A program made the translations under genes and the position numbers. 64,000 nt of DNA from JAWKUK01 sp041398605 (GTDB lineage: Bacteria; Planctomycetota; UBA1135; GCA-002686595): positions 62,001 to 126,000 of the forward strand of contig JAWKUK010000008.1 of NCBI GenBank assembly GCA_041398605.1. The letters run 5' to 3'. Positions 42,255 through 50,332 of the stretch are shown here, one piece after another. The stretch's first letter is position 1. The number at the start of each line of letters is the position of its first letter. The notes beneath the pieces were generated by a model. The model was not told the DNA's origin and ran no database searches. It saw only the letters and a program-made list of their open reading frames with translations.

Positions 42255-44440
42255 CAGAATGCCACCGACACGCCGACGCGAATCGAGAGGGGCTCAGCGG
42301 GGTGAAAATGCACGTCGTTGTAGCCGCCGTCATCGGGACCTGCCGCTTCTCCGCTCAGCAGCGATGGGTAGTAGTATTCGATGTCATTGACCCGGCGATC
42401 GAACAGGTTGAAGATCGAGAGCCTGAGCATGACGTCTTCATTGATCCGGTATGCGGCATGGGCATTGACGAGCAAGGAGGTGCTGGAACGTACGGCGCCC
42501 GATTCCTCGAGATCTCGGGGCCCGAAGTAGCGCGCGCGGAGGGCCGCATAGTGCCCATTGGGCGTGGTATAGGCGAGGCCCGCTGCGACCGACGACTCGA
42601 TCGCCCCGGGCACATGATCGTCGTCGCCGCCATCGGTGAAGCGCGCGCGTGACCACGTGGCGTCACAGTCGAGGCTCCAGGCCTCGGACATCTGAAAGTA
42701 ATTCGTCCACTCGATGCCAAAGCGCTCGGTCGCGCCAGTGGGCTCGGTGTTGCCGCCATCACCGACGAACAGCAGCTCAGAGTCGCTGCGCAACCCCCAG
42801 AGCGCCACGGTGCTCGTGAGCCCGTTCGGATCCTCATGGCGGATCCCCAGCTCCACTCCGCGCTGGCGAACGAGGCCGGGAACGCGCTCGCCGTCCAACG
42901 CGGCAGACGTAGTGGGGTCATCACGGATCGTCACCCCGCGGGCGTCGTTGCTGTGGAAGCCGAACCCGGCGTTCAGATAGAGCTCCGTGGCGTCCGCGGC
43001 GCGATAGGCGAGCCCAAGGGACGGGCTGGCGATGAAATCGTAGCGCGTGTCGGAGTTGGTCGGATCATCGCTCGTTACGTCGAACGCATAGCCATCGCCC
43101 CGGACCCCCATCGTCGAACGGAAGCGGTCACTCCACCTCTGCGTCGTCTCGGTGAAGAGCCCGAGGCTGGTCTCCGCAATGTCGTCCCGCCGAACGGTCG
43201 AGACTCGCGAGCGACCGCTTGTGTTGAAGAGCCCATTGTCGATGAGGTCATTGCGGAACTGGAGCCCGTAGGTCCACTCCGAGTTGACCCCAAAGGCTTC
43301 CCCGTACTCGGTCTTCTGGGCGCTCAGCCCTTGGACCCAGCGCTCATCCGTCTGCCCGATCTGGTCTCCATTGACAGGATCCGACAGGAAATAGGTGAAG
43401 TTCGAATAAAGGTCGAGCTCGGAGCGGTAGGCGTAGGCCGTGACGCTCCAATCAGAGTGTTCACCCGCCCCAAACCAGCGGCCTGTCAAGCTGAAGCGGC
43501 GAGAGGAACCTCCGTCCGTGGGGTCGAGCGAACCGAAGCGATCGAGGACCCCGTCTCGAACGGCGCGTTCGGGGACCTGGTCGGTCGCGCTCCATTCGCC
43601 GTCGTAGAGCCCGAGGGTCAGGTCGAACCCGTTGTCCGCGTCACCCTCCACGTAGCGGGCAAAGCCGTTGACCTTGCGGAAGTTCTCCTCGACCTCCCAA
43701 GGGCCATCATGGTGCAACGTTTCCACGGCAGTGATGAGTCGGCCGCTACCGAGGTCAAATGCGTCGGCGAAGAGAGCGCGCTGGAACCCATACTGACCGA
43801 CCTCGAGTGCAGTGACTCCATTCGGGAGGTCACGGACGTAGTCGACGGTCACGGAGCCGGCCGACGAGAAGTCGCCTGTATCCGGGAAGTATGGGCCCTT
43901 GCGATAAGCGACCGTCTCGACGAGCTCCGGAATCATGAAGTTCATGTCCACGTATCCTTGGCCGTGGCCGTGGCTCCGTAGATTGATCGGCACTCCACCG
44001 ATGGTGACGAGGAAGTCGGTGCCGTGATCGAGATTGAAGCCGCGCAGGAAGAACTGGTTGCCCTTCCCGGAGCCAGAGTGTTGGGTAACGATCACGCCGG
44101 GGACCGTCTCGAGCAGTTCGCCCGGGCGCAAGAGCGGGCGCCTCTCGAGCTGCTCCGGGCCGGTGACACCGTCGCTCCCGGAGCGCGTTATGTCCATGCG
44201 GCTCGTGCTGCGGCCTTCGACGATGACGGCCTCGAGATACGCATCCTGGCCGCGTGAGTCGTCTGCGGCGTCGCGGAGCGCGACCTCTGGCTCTGGCCCC
44301 CCCGCTAGTGGGGACGGCTGAAGGGGTAAGTGGCTCGCGTCGACCGCTGGGACATCACCCGGGCGGCGTTGCAGCGGCAGCGCCTCGACAGCCTGCGCGA
44401 GCGCCGCAACGATCAATGCAGTGTGGATGGCGAGGGACAC
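42254..44440 (-). CDS. TonB-dependent outer-membrane receptor
   Basis: A 728-residue receptor with a signal peptide (hydrophobic start to about residue 20), a TonB-box-like YLEAVIVEG at residues 68-76, a plug domain (RPGELLETVPGVIVTQHSGS then GNQFFLRGFNLDHGTDFLVT), and a C-terminal 22-strand beta barrel ending in VGVSVAF with the terminal Phe expected for outer-membrane insertion. The NLRSHGHGQGYVDMNF segment in the plug is a subfamily mark that I have seen in other receptors but cannot assign to a substrate. Base composition is slightly lower in GC than its neighbours. First gene of the TonB operon, starting at a GTG (44440). Confidence 0.9.
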   Translation of the reverse strand: MSLAIHTALIVAALAQAVEALPLQRRPGDVPAVDASHLPLQPSPLAGGPEPEVALRDAADDSRGQDAYLEAVIVEGRSTSRMDITRSGSDGVTGPEQLERRPLLRPGELLETVPGVIVTQHSGSGKGNQFFLRGFNLDHGTDFLVTIGGVPINLRSHGHGQGYVDMNFMIPELVETVAYRKGPYFPDTGDFSSAGSVTVDYVRDLPNGVTALEVGQYGFQRALFADAFDLGSGRLITAVETLHHDGPWEVEENFRKVNGFARYVEGDADNGFDLTLGLYDGEWSATDQVPERAVRDGVLDRFGSLDPTDGGSSRRFSLTGRWFGAGEHSDWSVTAYAYRSELDLYSNFTYFLSDPVNGDQIGQTDERWVQGLSAQKTEYGEAFGVNSEWTYGLQFRNDLIDNGLFNTSGRSRVSTVRRDDIAETSLGLFTETTQRWSDRFRSTMGVRGDGYAFDVTSDDPTNSDTRYDFIASPSLGLAYRAADATELYLNAGFGFHSNDARGVTIRDDPTTSAALDGERVPGLVRQRGVELGIRHEDPNGLTSTVALWGLRSDSELLFVGDGGNTEPTGATERFGIEWTNYFQMSEAWSLDCDATWSRARFTDGGDDDHVPGAIESSVAAGLAYTTPNGHYAALRARYFGPRDLEESGAVRSSTSLLVNAHAAYRINEDVMLRLSIFNLFDRRVNDIEYYYPSLLSGEAAGPDDGGYNDVHFHPAEPLSIRVGVSVAF

Positions 44441-44880
44441 GTGACGAAGGTTCGGTAGCTTGCTCAGTGCGGCGAGGAGGACGTGCTGTGGGGCTTACGA
44501 AGCGACACCCTGAACCGGATCGCGGCATTTGGATCTCCCGCTCCGTCTCCTCGCGGCCCCTCGGCGCGTGCACTTGGGCGCGCCAGGTCCCGCTGCCCGG
44601 GCGCCGCATCCATGCGGCCTCCGCGTGGGGCGCGGCCAGCCGTGGATGGGCGTCGGCAGGTCGAGCCCAGCGCGGGGCTCGGGCGTGTCCCCTGGGCCGC
44701 GCACGGACGAACCGAGCGCCCGCCCCTTACCATGGACCTCGCGCCTGCGTCGGGCTTCGGTTTACCCTTCCCTTGGCGGTGCCTGAATCCTTCCGGCTGC
44801 CACACCGTCGCTCGGCCGCAGCGCACGCGTTCAGCGCGTGACCGCGCGCGCTGGGGCCAACCTCTCACGAACTCAACACC
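44441..44880. other. divergent gap between TonB operon and secreted-protein gene
   Basis: No gene is recognised in these 440 bases; the open frames found here read as arginine-rich non-proteins. The region should contain the promoter of the TonB operon and of the gene at 44881. A GGTGcctgAATCC...GCTGCC stretch (44790s) superficially resembles part of a cobalamin riboswitch but lacks its other blocks. A REP-like hairpin is at 44490-44510. Confidence 0.4.
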
Positions 44881-46026
44881 ATGCGAACTCTCACTGCCAT
44901 CGCCGCGCCGCTGCTGCTCGCGGCGACCGCCTCCGCCCAGAACCTCGACGTCGCGATCGTCGCCGCAGCGACGGCCTCCTCGACCGACTGCCGCTTCACT
45001 GACCCTCAAGCGCTGCTCATGGGCACTGGCTTGTTCAACTCGGTCTCGATCATCAACGTCACGAGCTCCGTGCCGACACTGATGGACCTCATGGCGTATG
45101 ACGCCATCATCACCTGGAGCAACTCGACCTACTTCGACGCCGTCGCGCTCGGGGACGTCTTCGCGGACTATGTCGACAATGGCGGCGGCGTCGTCGTGTC
45201 CATGTTCGCGCTGGGCGCAGGGTCGACGCCGCTGTTCTTGCAAGGGCGTTGGCAGAGCGGCTACGAGCTGGTCGTCGCGCAAGTCGGACAGACGGCGGGT
45301 GCTGCGACGCTGGGGACCGTCCATGCGCCGACGCACCCGATCATGGCCGGTGTGTCGTCCTTTAGCGGCGGCACATCGTCCTACCGCCCGACGACCACGA
45401 CGCTGACGCCGGGCTCGACAGCGATCGCAGAGTGGAGTGACGGGCGCGTCCTCGTCGCGACCGGCGCGATGCCCAACCGCGCCGACCTCTGCTTCTACCC
45501 GCCGTCTTCGAACTGCCGCGTCGACTTCTGGGACGCAGCGACGGACGGCGCGCTGCTCATGGCGAACGCGCTCGTCTATGTGAGCGGCGCGGGGTCGATT
45601 GGATCCAACTACTGTTCGCCCGGCACCGCCAACTCGACGGGCAACCCGGCAACGACCTCAGCGACGGGCAGCATCGCTACCGCGGACAACAACTTGTCGC
45701 TGGCCGCGACCTCGCTGCCACTGAGCGCGTTCGGGTTCTTCCTGACGAGCCGGACCCAAGGGAACGTGGCGCAACCGGGTGGTAGCCAGGGTGTCCTGTG
45801 CCTCGGCGGCTCGATCGGGCGCTACGTCGGCCCGGGCCAGATCCTCAATTCTGGCAGCACCGGAGAGATCTCACTGGCGTTGAACCTGACGCAAACGCCG
45901 ACGCCAACCGGCTTCGTGTCGATCGCCGCTGGCGAGACGTGGAACTTCCAGGCGTGGTATCGCGACTCAGTGAACGGGGTCGCCACCTCGAACTTCAGCG
46001 ACGGCCTGGCGATCGCGTTCCAGTGA
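44881..46026 (+). CDS. secreted protein with planctomycete-type C-terminal domain
   Basis: A 381-residue exported protein with a signal peptide (MRTLTAIAAPLLLAATASAQ, cleavage near AQ-NL). Residues 22-235 resemble a ThuA/glutamine-amidotransferase-like alpha/beta fold (VAIVAAATAS, MDLMAYDAIITWSNSTYFDA, LGDVFADYVDNGGGVVVSMF), possibly a sugar-related or surface role. The C-terminal ~140 residues carry the lineage-typical module YCSPGTANSTGNPA, LPLSAFGFFLTSRTQ, and a Cys-containing LCLGG plus a final NFSDGLAIAFQ. I have seen this module only in deep-branching planctomycetes; function unknown, maybe a cell-envelope sorting domain. The Met at 44881 was chosen by the signal peptide. Confidence 0.8.
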   Translation: MRTLTAIAAPLLLAATASAQNLDVAIVAAATASSTDCRFTDPQALLMGTGLFNSVSIINVTSSVPTLMDLMAYDAIITWSNSTYFDAVALGDVFADYVDNGGGVVVSMFALGAGSTPLFLQGRWQSGYELVVAQVGQTAGAATLGTVHAPTHPIMAGVSSFSGGTSSYRPTTTTLTPGSTAIAEWSDGRVLVATGAMPNRADLCFYPPSSNCRVDFWDAATDGALLMANALVYVSGAGSIGSNYCSPGTANSTGNPATTSATGSIATADNNLSLAATSLPLSAFGFFLTSRTQGNVAQPGGSQGVLCLGGSIGRYVGPGQILNSGSTGEISLALNLTQTPTPTGFVSIAAGETWNFQAWYRDSVNGVATSNFSDGLAIAFQ

Positions 46027-46061
46027 ACGCCACACCGACGAGGCGCGCCGTCCGGGGGCCT

Positions 46062-46230
46062 CTAGGGGCCTGCGCCACAGAACGCGGTTCGCAGCGTGGT
46101 GCTCCCGTGCGTCGGCGCCAAGCGCAGCAAGTTCCTCATAGCTCAATGCTATTTGGGACCTTGCTGCAACGCCGCTCCGGCGTGCGGGAGCGCTGCGATG
46201 CGAATCGTGTTCTGTGGCGCAGGCTCCTCG
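46062..46230. repeat. ~170-base imperfect palindrome (MITE-like or long hairpin)
   Basis: Two arms of about 70-75 bases face each other: the left arm from ~46064 and the right arm to ~46228. The outermost GCCTGCGCCACAGAAC (46069-46084) is an exact 16-base match to the complement at about 46208-46223. Blocks TTCGC, CTCCCG and GCAGCAAG also match. The loop around 46137-46151 is ATAGC-TCAAT-GCTAT. It lies between a plus gene (stop 46026) and a minus gene (stop 46321). It could be a miniature inverted-repeat transposable element or a long terminator. Confidence 0.7.
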
Positions 46231-46250
46231 GCGTTGTGCGCGGTCGCTGA

Positions 46251-46308
46251 CAAGGGCGCCGCCGCGGGCGCGCAGTGCTGCGGCACGGGCGCGATCGCGG
46301 CGCCCTTG
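46251..46308. terminator. inverted repeat before convergent gene end
   Basis: CAAGGGCGCCG (46251-46261) is the complement of CGGCGCCCTTG (46298-46308) around a 36-base spacer. It lies between the palindrome and the stop of the exported-protein gene at 46321. It is weak as a terminator because no U-run follows. Confidence 0.3.
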
Positions 46309-46320
46309 ACAGCGCCCCGC

Positions 46321-47373
46321 TCAGCGCTCGCGGGAGGTCGCGAGGTGCCACACCTCGCGCCCGGTGAAGCGCATCGTCGAGGCGTAGTCCGGGCCCTCCT
46401 GGCCCGCGTCCTTCACGGTGCTCGCGAGCCCGTCGATGTCGCTCGTGAGCTCGGCGCTGGAGAGGTGGCCGCCCGCCACGTCCCACAGGATCTGGCCCGA
46501 CAGCGTGTGGTTCACCGCCCGCGTCTCGGTTGCAGTCCCGTCTGCGACCGGCACGTCGGCGAGGTCCGTCGCGCGCTTCGTCGTCAGCACGAACGTCCCC
46601 GAAACGCGCAGCTCCGCCAAGGCCCGGCCATCGACCTCCGCCAAGGCAACGAACTCGAGCGCCACATCGCCTGCGATCTCCGACGAATCGACCCGACCAT
46701 CGGCGTCCGGCCGAGACCACTGCCAAGCGAGCTCGCCACAGGGATCGATCGCTTCACCCAGCGCCGCGGCAGGGGCCTCCCAGCGCGCGCCGACCGCGAC
46801 CGAGTCGCTGGGTAGCCAACCGGCGAGGTCGAGGCCGGGCCGCAGCCCCGCGAGGAGCTTCGCCTCGCTAGCGCGGACACCAGCGTCCTGCGCCTCCTTC
46901 GGACGCGCCGACTCCGGCGCGTCCACGAAGCGCGCCTCGCAGGCGTCGCCCTCACCGAAGCTGAACTGCACCGCGCGCCCCTCGAGCGGGCTCGCAGCGG
47001 TCGCCTCGAACTCCTCGCCCTGCTGGCCCATGTACCCGCCGAGGTCGAGGGCGACACGCGCCTCCTGGCTCAGCGCCACAAAGGTCCGGTCCAGCGCGCG
47101 CTCGCGGCGCACGTCGAGCACCTCCAGCGCCTGCTCGCTCACGATGTCGAGCGTCAGGTCGGGCAAGTACTCCTGCGGCACCTCCTGGCCATCCATGCTC
47201 ACGGTCAGGTCGCTTCCGTTCCACTCCGAGCGACGCTCGATCGTCCGCGTGAGCGTGACGGCGGGTTCGGAACGGGGGCGCAGGACGACCTCGTCGAGGC
47301 CACGCCCGGCGAGCGGGGCATGCGCAGAAGGGCCGGCGAGCGTCGCAAACAGCGTGATGTGTAGGGTGTTCAT
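46321..47373 (-). CDS. exported protein of unknown function
   Basis: A 350-residue protein. The N-terminus (MNTLHITLFATLAGPSAHAP) looks like a signal peptide. The mature part has alternating beta-like stretches (LTVSMDGQEVPQEYL, YLPDLTLDIVSEQALEVLDV, VALEFVALAEVDGRALAELR) and a C-terminal GREVWHLATSRER. I see no motif or family. It is divergent from the flippase-like gene (135-base gap) and convergent with the secreted-protein gene. Confidence 0.65.
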   Translation of the reverse strand: MNTLHITLFATLAGPSAHAPLAGRGLDEVVLRPRSEPAVTLTRTIERRSEWNGSDLTVSMDGQEVPQEYLPDLTLDIVSEQALEVLDVRRERALDRTFVALSQEARVALDLGGYMGQQGEEFEATAASPLEGRAVQFSFGEGDACEARFVDAPESARPKEAQDAGVRASEAKLLAGLRPGLDLAGWLPSDSVAVGARWEAPAAALGEAIDPCGELAWQWSRPDADGRVDSSEIAGDVALEFVALAEVDGRALAELRVSGTFVLTTKRATDLADVPVADGTATETRAVNHTLSGQILWDVAGGHLSSAELTSDIDGLASTVKDAGQEGPDYASTMRFTGREVWHLATSRER

Positions 47374-47507
47374 GGCTCCCCTCTTTGCACTCCAGGGGGC
47401 GATCCCTTCGCACGAAGCGACCTTTCTGCGTGCACCCCGAGCGCGGGCCCGCGAATGCCCTCACCTTGTGCCGCCGAGCGTCCGATGAGCACGCAGCCCC
47501 CACACCC

Positions 47508-48530
47508 ATGGTCGACCCGGTCCCGAACCCCCTCGGCGCGCGACGCCGCTGGCTGCCTTGGCTGCGCGCCTGCGTCGCCGTCGCCCTGCTGGCCGCGCTC
47601 TTCACGACGGTGCCGTGGCGCGACCGGGCGGTCCTCGATGCCGACGGCGCGACGCACCTGGAGCCGGGCCTCGCGTCGAGCCTCCGGGCGCTCGAGCCGG
47701 GCGCCTTCGCCCTGGCCTGCCTCCTGGCCTTGGGCGGGACCGTGACCGCGTCGCTGCGCTGGACGATCCTCTTGCGAGCGCTCGGGCTCGCCGTTTCGCC
47801 GTGGCGGGCCCTGCGGCTCAACCTCGCTGGCCTCGCCGCGAGCCAGGTGCTGCTCGGGTCCGTCGGCGGCGACGTCGTCAAGGGCGCGCTCGTGACCCGC
47901 GACGTCGGCGTGCCGCGCGACCTCGACTCCAGGGCCGGCGCGGTGCTCGCGATCGTCGCCGACCGCGTCGTGGGGCTCGCGGCGCTCCTGACGCTGGGCA
48001 CGGGCGCGATGCTGGCGGTCGGGGGCGAGCTCGGGCGCTTCGCGCGCTTCTTCGGCGCGGGCCTCGCAGCGCTCCTGGGCGCAGTCCTGATCGCGCTGGT
48101 CGTCGCCGCGCGGATGGAGCGCAGCGGCGGCGGTACGGGCGCGTTCGCGCGGCTCCTCGGCGCGCTGCACGAGACGCTGCGCGCCTACGCGGCCAAGCCC
48201 GGCGCGCTCTTCGCGGCGTCGCTGCTGTCGTTCGCGAGCCACTCGTTTCTGATCGTCGGCGTCGCCGCGCTCGGGCGCTCGCTCGGGCTCGGCGTCGACA
48301 CGCTGCGCTTCTTCCTGACGATCCCCGTCGTCGAAACGGCGCAGGCAGTGCCTGTATCACCCGCGGGGTGGGGCGTCGCCGAGGGCATGTACGTCATGCT
48401 GCTCGGAGAGCAGGGCGTGACCCAAGCCATGGCGCTGTCGCTCGCCATCGCCGTCCGCGGCGTCACGCTGTCCCAGGCGTTGCTCGGCGTGCCCGGGCTC
48501 CTGGCGCTGCTGCGGCCGCGGGCGGCGTAG
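47508..48530 (+). CDS. lysylphosphatidylglycerol synthase TM-region / flippase-like protein
   Basis: A polytopic inner-membrane protein of 340 residues with about eight transmembrane segments. It carries family features of the UPF0104/LPG_synthase_TM group: SLRWTILLRALGL, SQVLLGSVGGDVVKGALVTR, VLAIVADRVVGLAALL and VPVSPAGWGVAEGMYV. Members include flippase-like proteins thought to move lipids. The upstream frame is open, but the ATG at 47508 gives the first natural start. It runs convergent to the peptidase-like gene with a shared hairpin. Confidence 0.85.
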   Translation: MVDPVPNPLGARRRWLPWLRACVAVALLAALFTTVPWRDRAVLDADGATHLEPGLASSLRALEPGAFALACLLALGGTVTASLRWTILLRALGLAVSPWRALRLNLAGLAASQVLLGSVGGDVVKGALVTRDVGVPRDLDSRAGAVLAIVADRVVGLAALLTLGTGAMLAVGGELGRFARFFGAGLAALLGAVLIALVVAARMERSGGGTGAFARLLGALHETLRAYAAKPGALFAASLLSFASHSFLIVGVAALGRSLGLGVDTLRFFLTIPVVETAQAVPVSPAGWGVAEGMYVMLLGEQGVTQAMALSLAIAVRGVTLSQALLGVPGLLALLRPRAA

Positions 48531-48538
48531 CCGCCCGC
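48518..48538. terminator. perfect 9-pair hairpin at the flippase stop
   Basis: GCGGGCGGC-GTA-GCCGCCCGC overlaps the stop codon (48528-48530) of the flippase gene and lies 14 bases from the convergent gene's stop at 48552. No U-run follows, so its termination strength is uncertain. Confidence 0.45.
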
Positions 48539-48551
48539 GCGCCCGGCGCGC

Positions 48552-50123
48552 TCACTTCAGGATGTCCTCGACGTAGGTGACCCAGTCCTTCTCGAAGACG
48601 TCCATGTCGATCTGCCCCCAAGACGCGGCCATCGCCTCGCGCCAGATCTGCGCTTGGCGCTCCGGACCAAAGGCCATGTACATCGCCATGCGGTTGACAC
48701 GAGTGTCCACCGCGTCCGGGTCCTCGCCCTTCTCCTTGGCCTCCTTGCGGCGCTCCGCGACGATCTCGTCGAAGGCCTTCCTGTACCCCTCGGTCAACAC
48801 CCGCACGTAGTTCGGGATGATGTCGGCGTACTCCTTCTTCCACACCTTGCGCGGGACCGCGCCGTCCGCGCCCTGGCGCAGGTAGTAGATGATGGACCAG
48901 GACTGGGCGTAGCAGGACACGTTGCTTGGGCCCTGGGTCTGCCAGCGCTGGTGGTCGTAATTGACGTGGTCCTGGATCGGCTTGTAGCTGCCCTCCCGCA
49001 CCATCTCGCGGATCACATCGAGGCGGTTGAGGCCCGACGGCATGCGCGAGCCGATCTTCGGGCGCGAGGTCTCGAAGCTCAGGCCGCCGTAGTAGTCGCC
49101 GTGGCCCTCATCGAACCAACGGTGCGCCTCGGCCTGGCCGAACAAGAAGTGGCAATACTGGTGGAAGGACTCGTGGACGACGACCGCGTAGGTCGAGTTG
49201 CGGTCCGTGTTGACGGCGTCATAGAGCACGAGCTCGGTCGTGGTCGGGCTGAACCAACCCGCGACGCCGCCGCCGGTGCCGCCGTAGCGGTGGAACTCCT
49301 CTTCGCTGCCGCAGACCCGCACGATCGAGACCGCGTCGAAGTCCGGGGGCGGCGGGAAGTCCTTCTCGAAGACCTTGCGCGAGCCCTCGAGGCGCTTGAT
49401 CACTTCAGCCAGGAACTGCGGCTTCTCGCAGTTCGTGACGATGATGAACTTCTTCGAGGGGGTCGACATCGCGTGCCAGCCCGGCGTCTTCTCCGCGTCC
49501 GCCTCTGCCTTGGCGAGCTGCTGCTCATAGGTCGCGCCCTCACCGAGCTTGACGTCCGCGGTCACCTTGCGCTCGATCAAGGTGAAGGACCTCCCGGACT
49601 TGTCGATCGTCGAGCGCCACTTCTTGTCAAAGCGCTCCTTCTCTGTGATGAAGACAATCGCGATGTCCGCGTGGCTCAGCGTGTAGGACCAAGCCTCGAT
49701 GTAGAAGTCCTTGAGCTCCCAGATGCGCCGGCGCGCCTCCCCGCCGTTGGACTTGACCGTGTCGTCCGTGGTGGGCTTGGCTGAGATCGGTTCGAAGCCC
49801 TGGAGCTTCCGGGAGAGCAACGCAGCGATGTCCGTCCGGCGCTTGCCCGCCGTCGTCTTGCCGTCCTCGCCGCCCGTCGCCTTCGTGTCGTAGAGGGCGA
49901 AGATCTGGATCTCGTTCGACTCCGACGTCATCTGCGTCACGAGGCCGCTGGTGTCGCCCGGCTGCGTCGGGACCCCCACATAGCCGTCGAGGGGCTTGAA
50001 CTTGTAGCCGTTGGCTTCGTCCTCGTAGTAGCCGCGTGCCAGCTTCTGGGCGAGCGCAGACGGAACCGTCAACGAGAGCAACAGCGCGACGAGCGCCAGG
50101 CGGGCAAGGCGTGCAAGTGACAT
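48552..50123 (-). CDS. exported metallopeptidase-like protein (HESFH)
   Basis: A 523-residue exported protein with a signal peptide (LALVALLLSLTVPSALAQK). Residues ~25-230 contain beta-rich segments and no known domain. A zinc-peptidase-like active site appears at residues 317-321 as HESFH (usual HEXXH), preceded by AVVVHESFHQYCH, with a possible third-ligand Glu339 in WFDEGHGDYYG. This resembles DUF1570/gluzincin-type proteins common in planctomycetes. The last third is helical with MYMAFGPERQAQIWREAMA. The ATG at 50123 was chosen by the signal peptide. Confidence 0.78.
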   Translation of the reverse strand: MSLARLARLALVALLLSLTVPSALAQKLARGYYEDEANGYKFKPLDGYVGVPTQPGDTSGLVTQMTSESNEIQIFALYDTKATGGEDGKTTAGKRRTDIAALLSRKLQGFEPISAKPTTDDTVKSNGGEARRRIWELKDFYIEAWSYTLSHADIAIVFITEKERFDKKWRSTIDKSGRSFTLIERKVTADVKLGEGATYEQQLAKAEADAEKTPGWHAMSTPSKKFIIVTNCEKPQFLAEVIKRLEGSRKVFEKDFPPPPDFDAVSIVRVCGSEEEFHRYGGTGGGVAGWFSPTTTELVLYDAVNTDRNSTYAVVVHESFHQYCHFLFGQAEAHRWFDEGHGDYYGGLSFETSRPKIGSRMPSGLNRLDVIREMVREGSYKPIQDHVNYDHQRWQTQGPSNVSCYAQSWSIIYYLRQGADGAVPRKVWKKEYADIIPNYVRVLTEGYRKAFDEIVAERRKEAKEKGEDPDAVDTRVNRMAMYMAFGPERQAQIWREAMAASWGQIDMDVFEKDWVTYVEDILK

Positions 50124-50313
50124 CGGCAAGATCGGCGGTGCTTGGGGATCCGAGGGGCGCCCCCGGGGTCCCTCGAGAGGCGAAGGGGCCAGCATACTCC
50201 CTTAGGACGTGCGCTGGCGGGGCTCACGAGGCCTCATGCCGGACAGACAAAACTTTACAGGTCCCCCACGAGCGAGGGCCTGCGAGCGGCCGCGCCGCCC
50301 GAACGCCTGGCTT

Positions 50314-50330
50314 CGCGCGCCTGGCGCGCG
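50314..50330. terminator. small GC hairpin after DprE1-like gene
   Basis: CGCGCGCC-T-GGCGCGCG, arms of eight bases around one base (in practice a 6-pair stem), lies three bases past the FAD-oxidoreductase stop (50333) on the minus strand. It lacks a U-run. Confidence 0.3.
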
Positions 50331-50332
50331 GC

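Noticed and set aside
44775..44815. Plus-strand GGTGcctgAATCC...GCTGCC resembling part of a cobalamin riboswitch near the TonB receptor gene
   Set aside because: The GGGAA block before it, the CCCGC-ACTGT part and the B12-box (GCCAGGAGACCTGCC-like) are all missing, it is on the wrong strand for the receptor, and it lies too close to the 44881 start.
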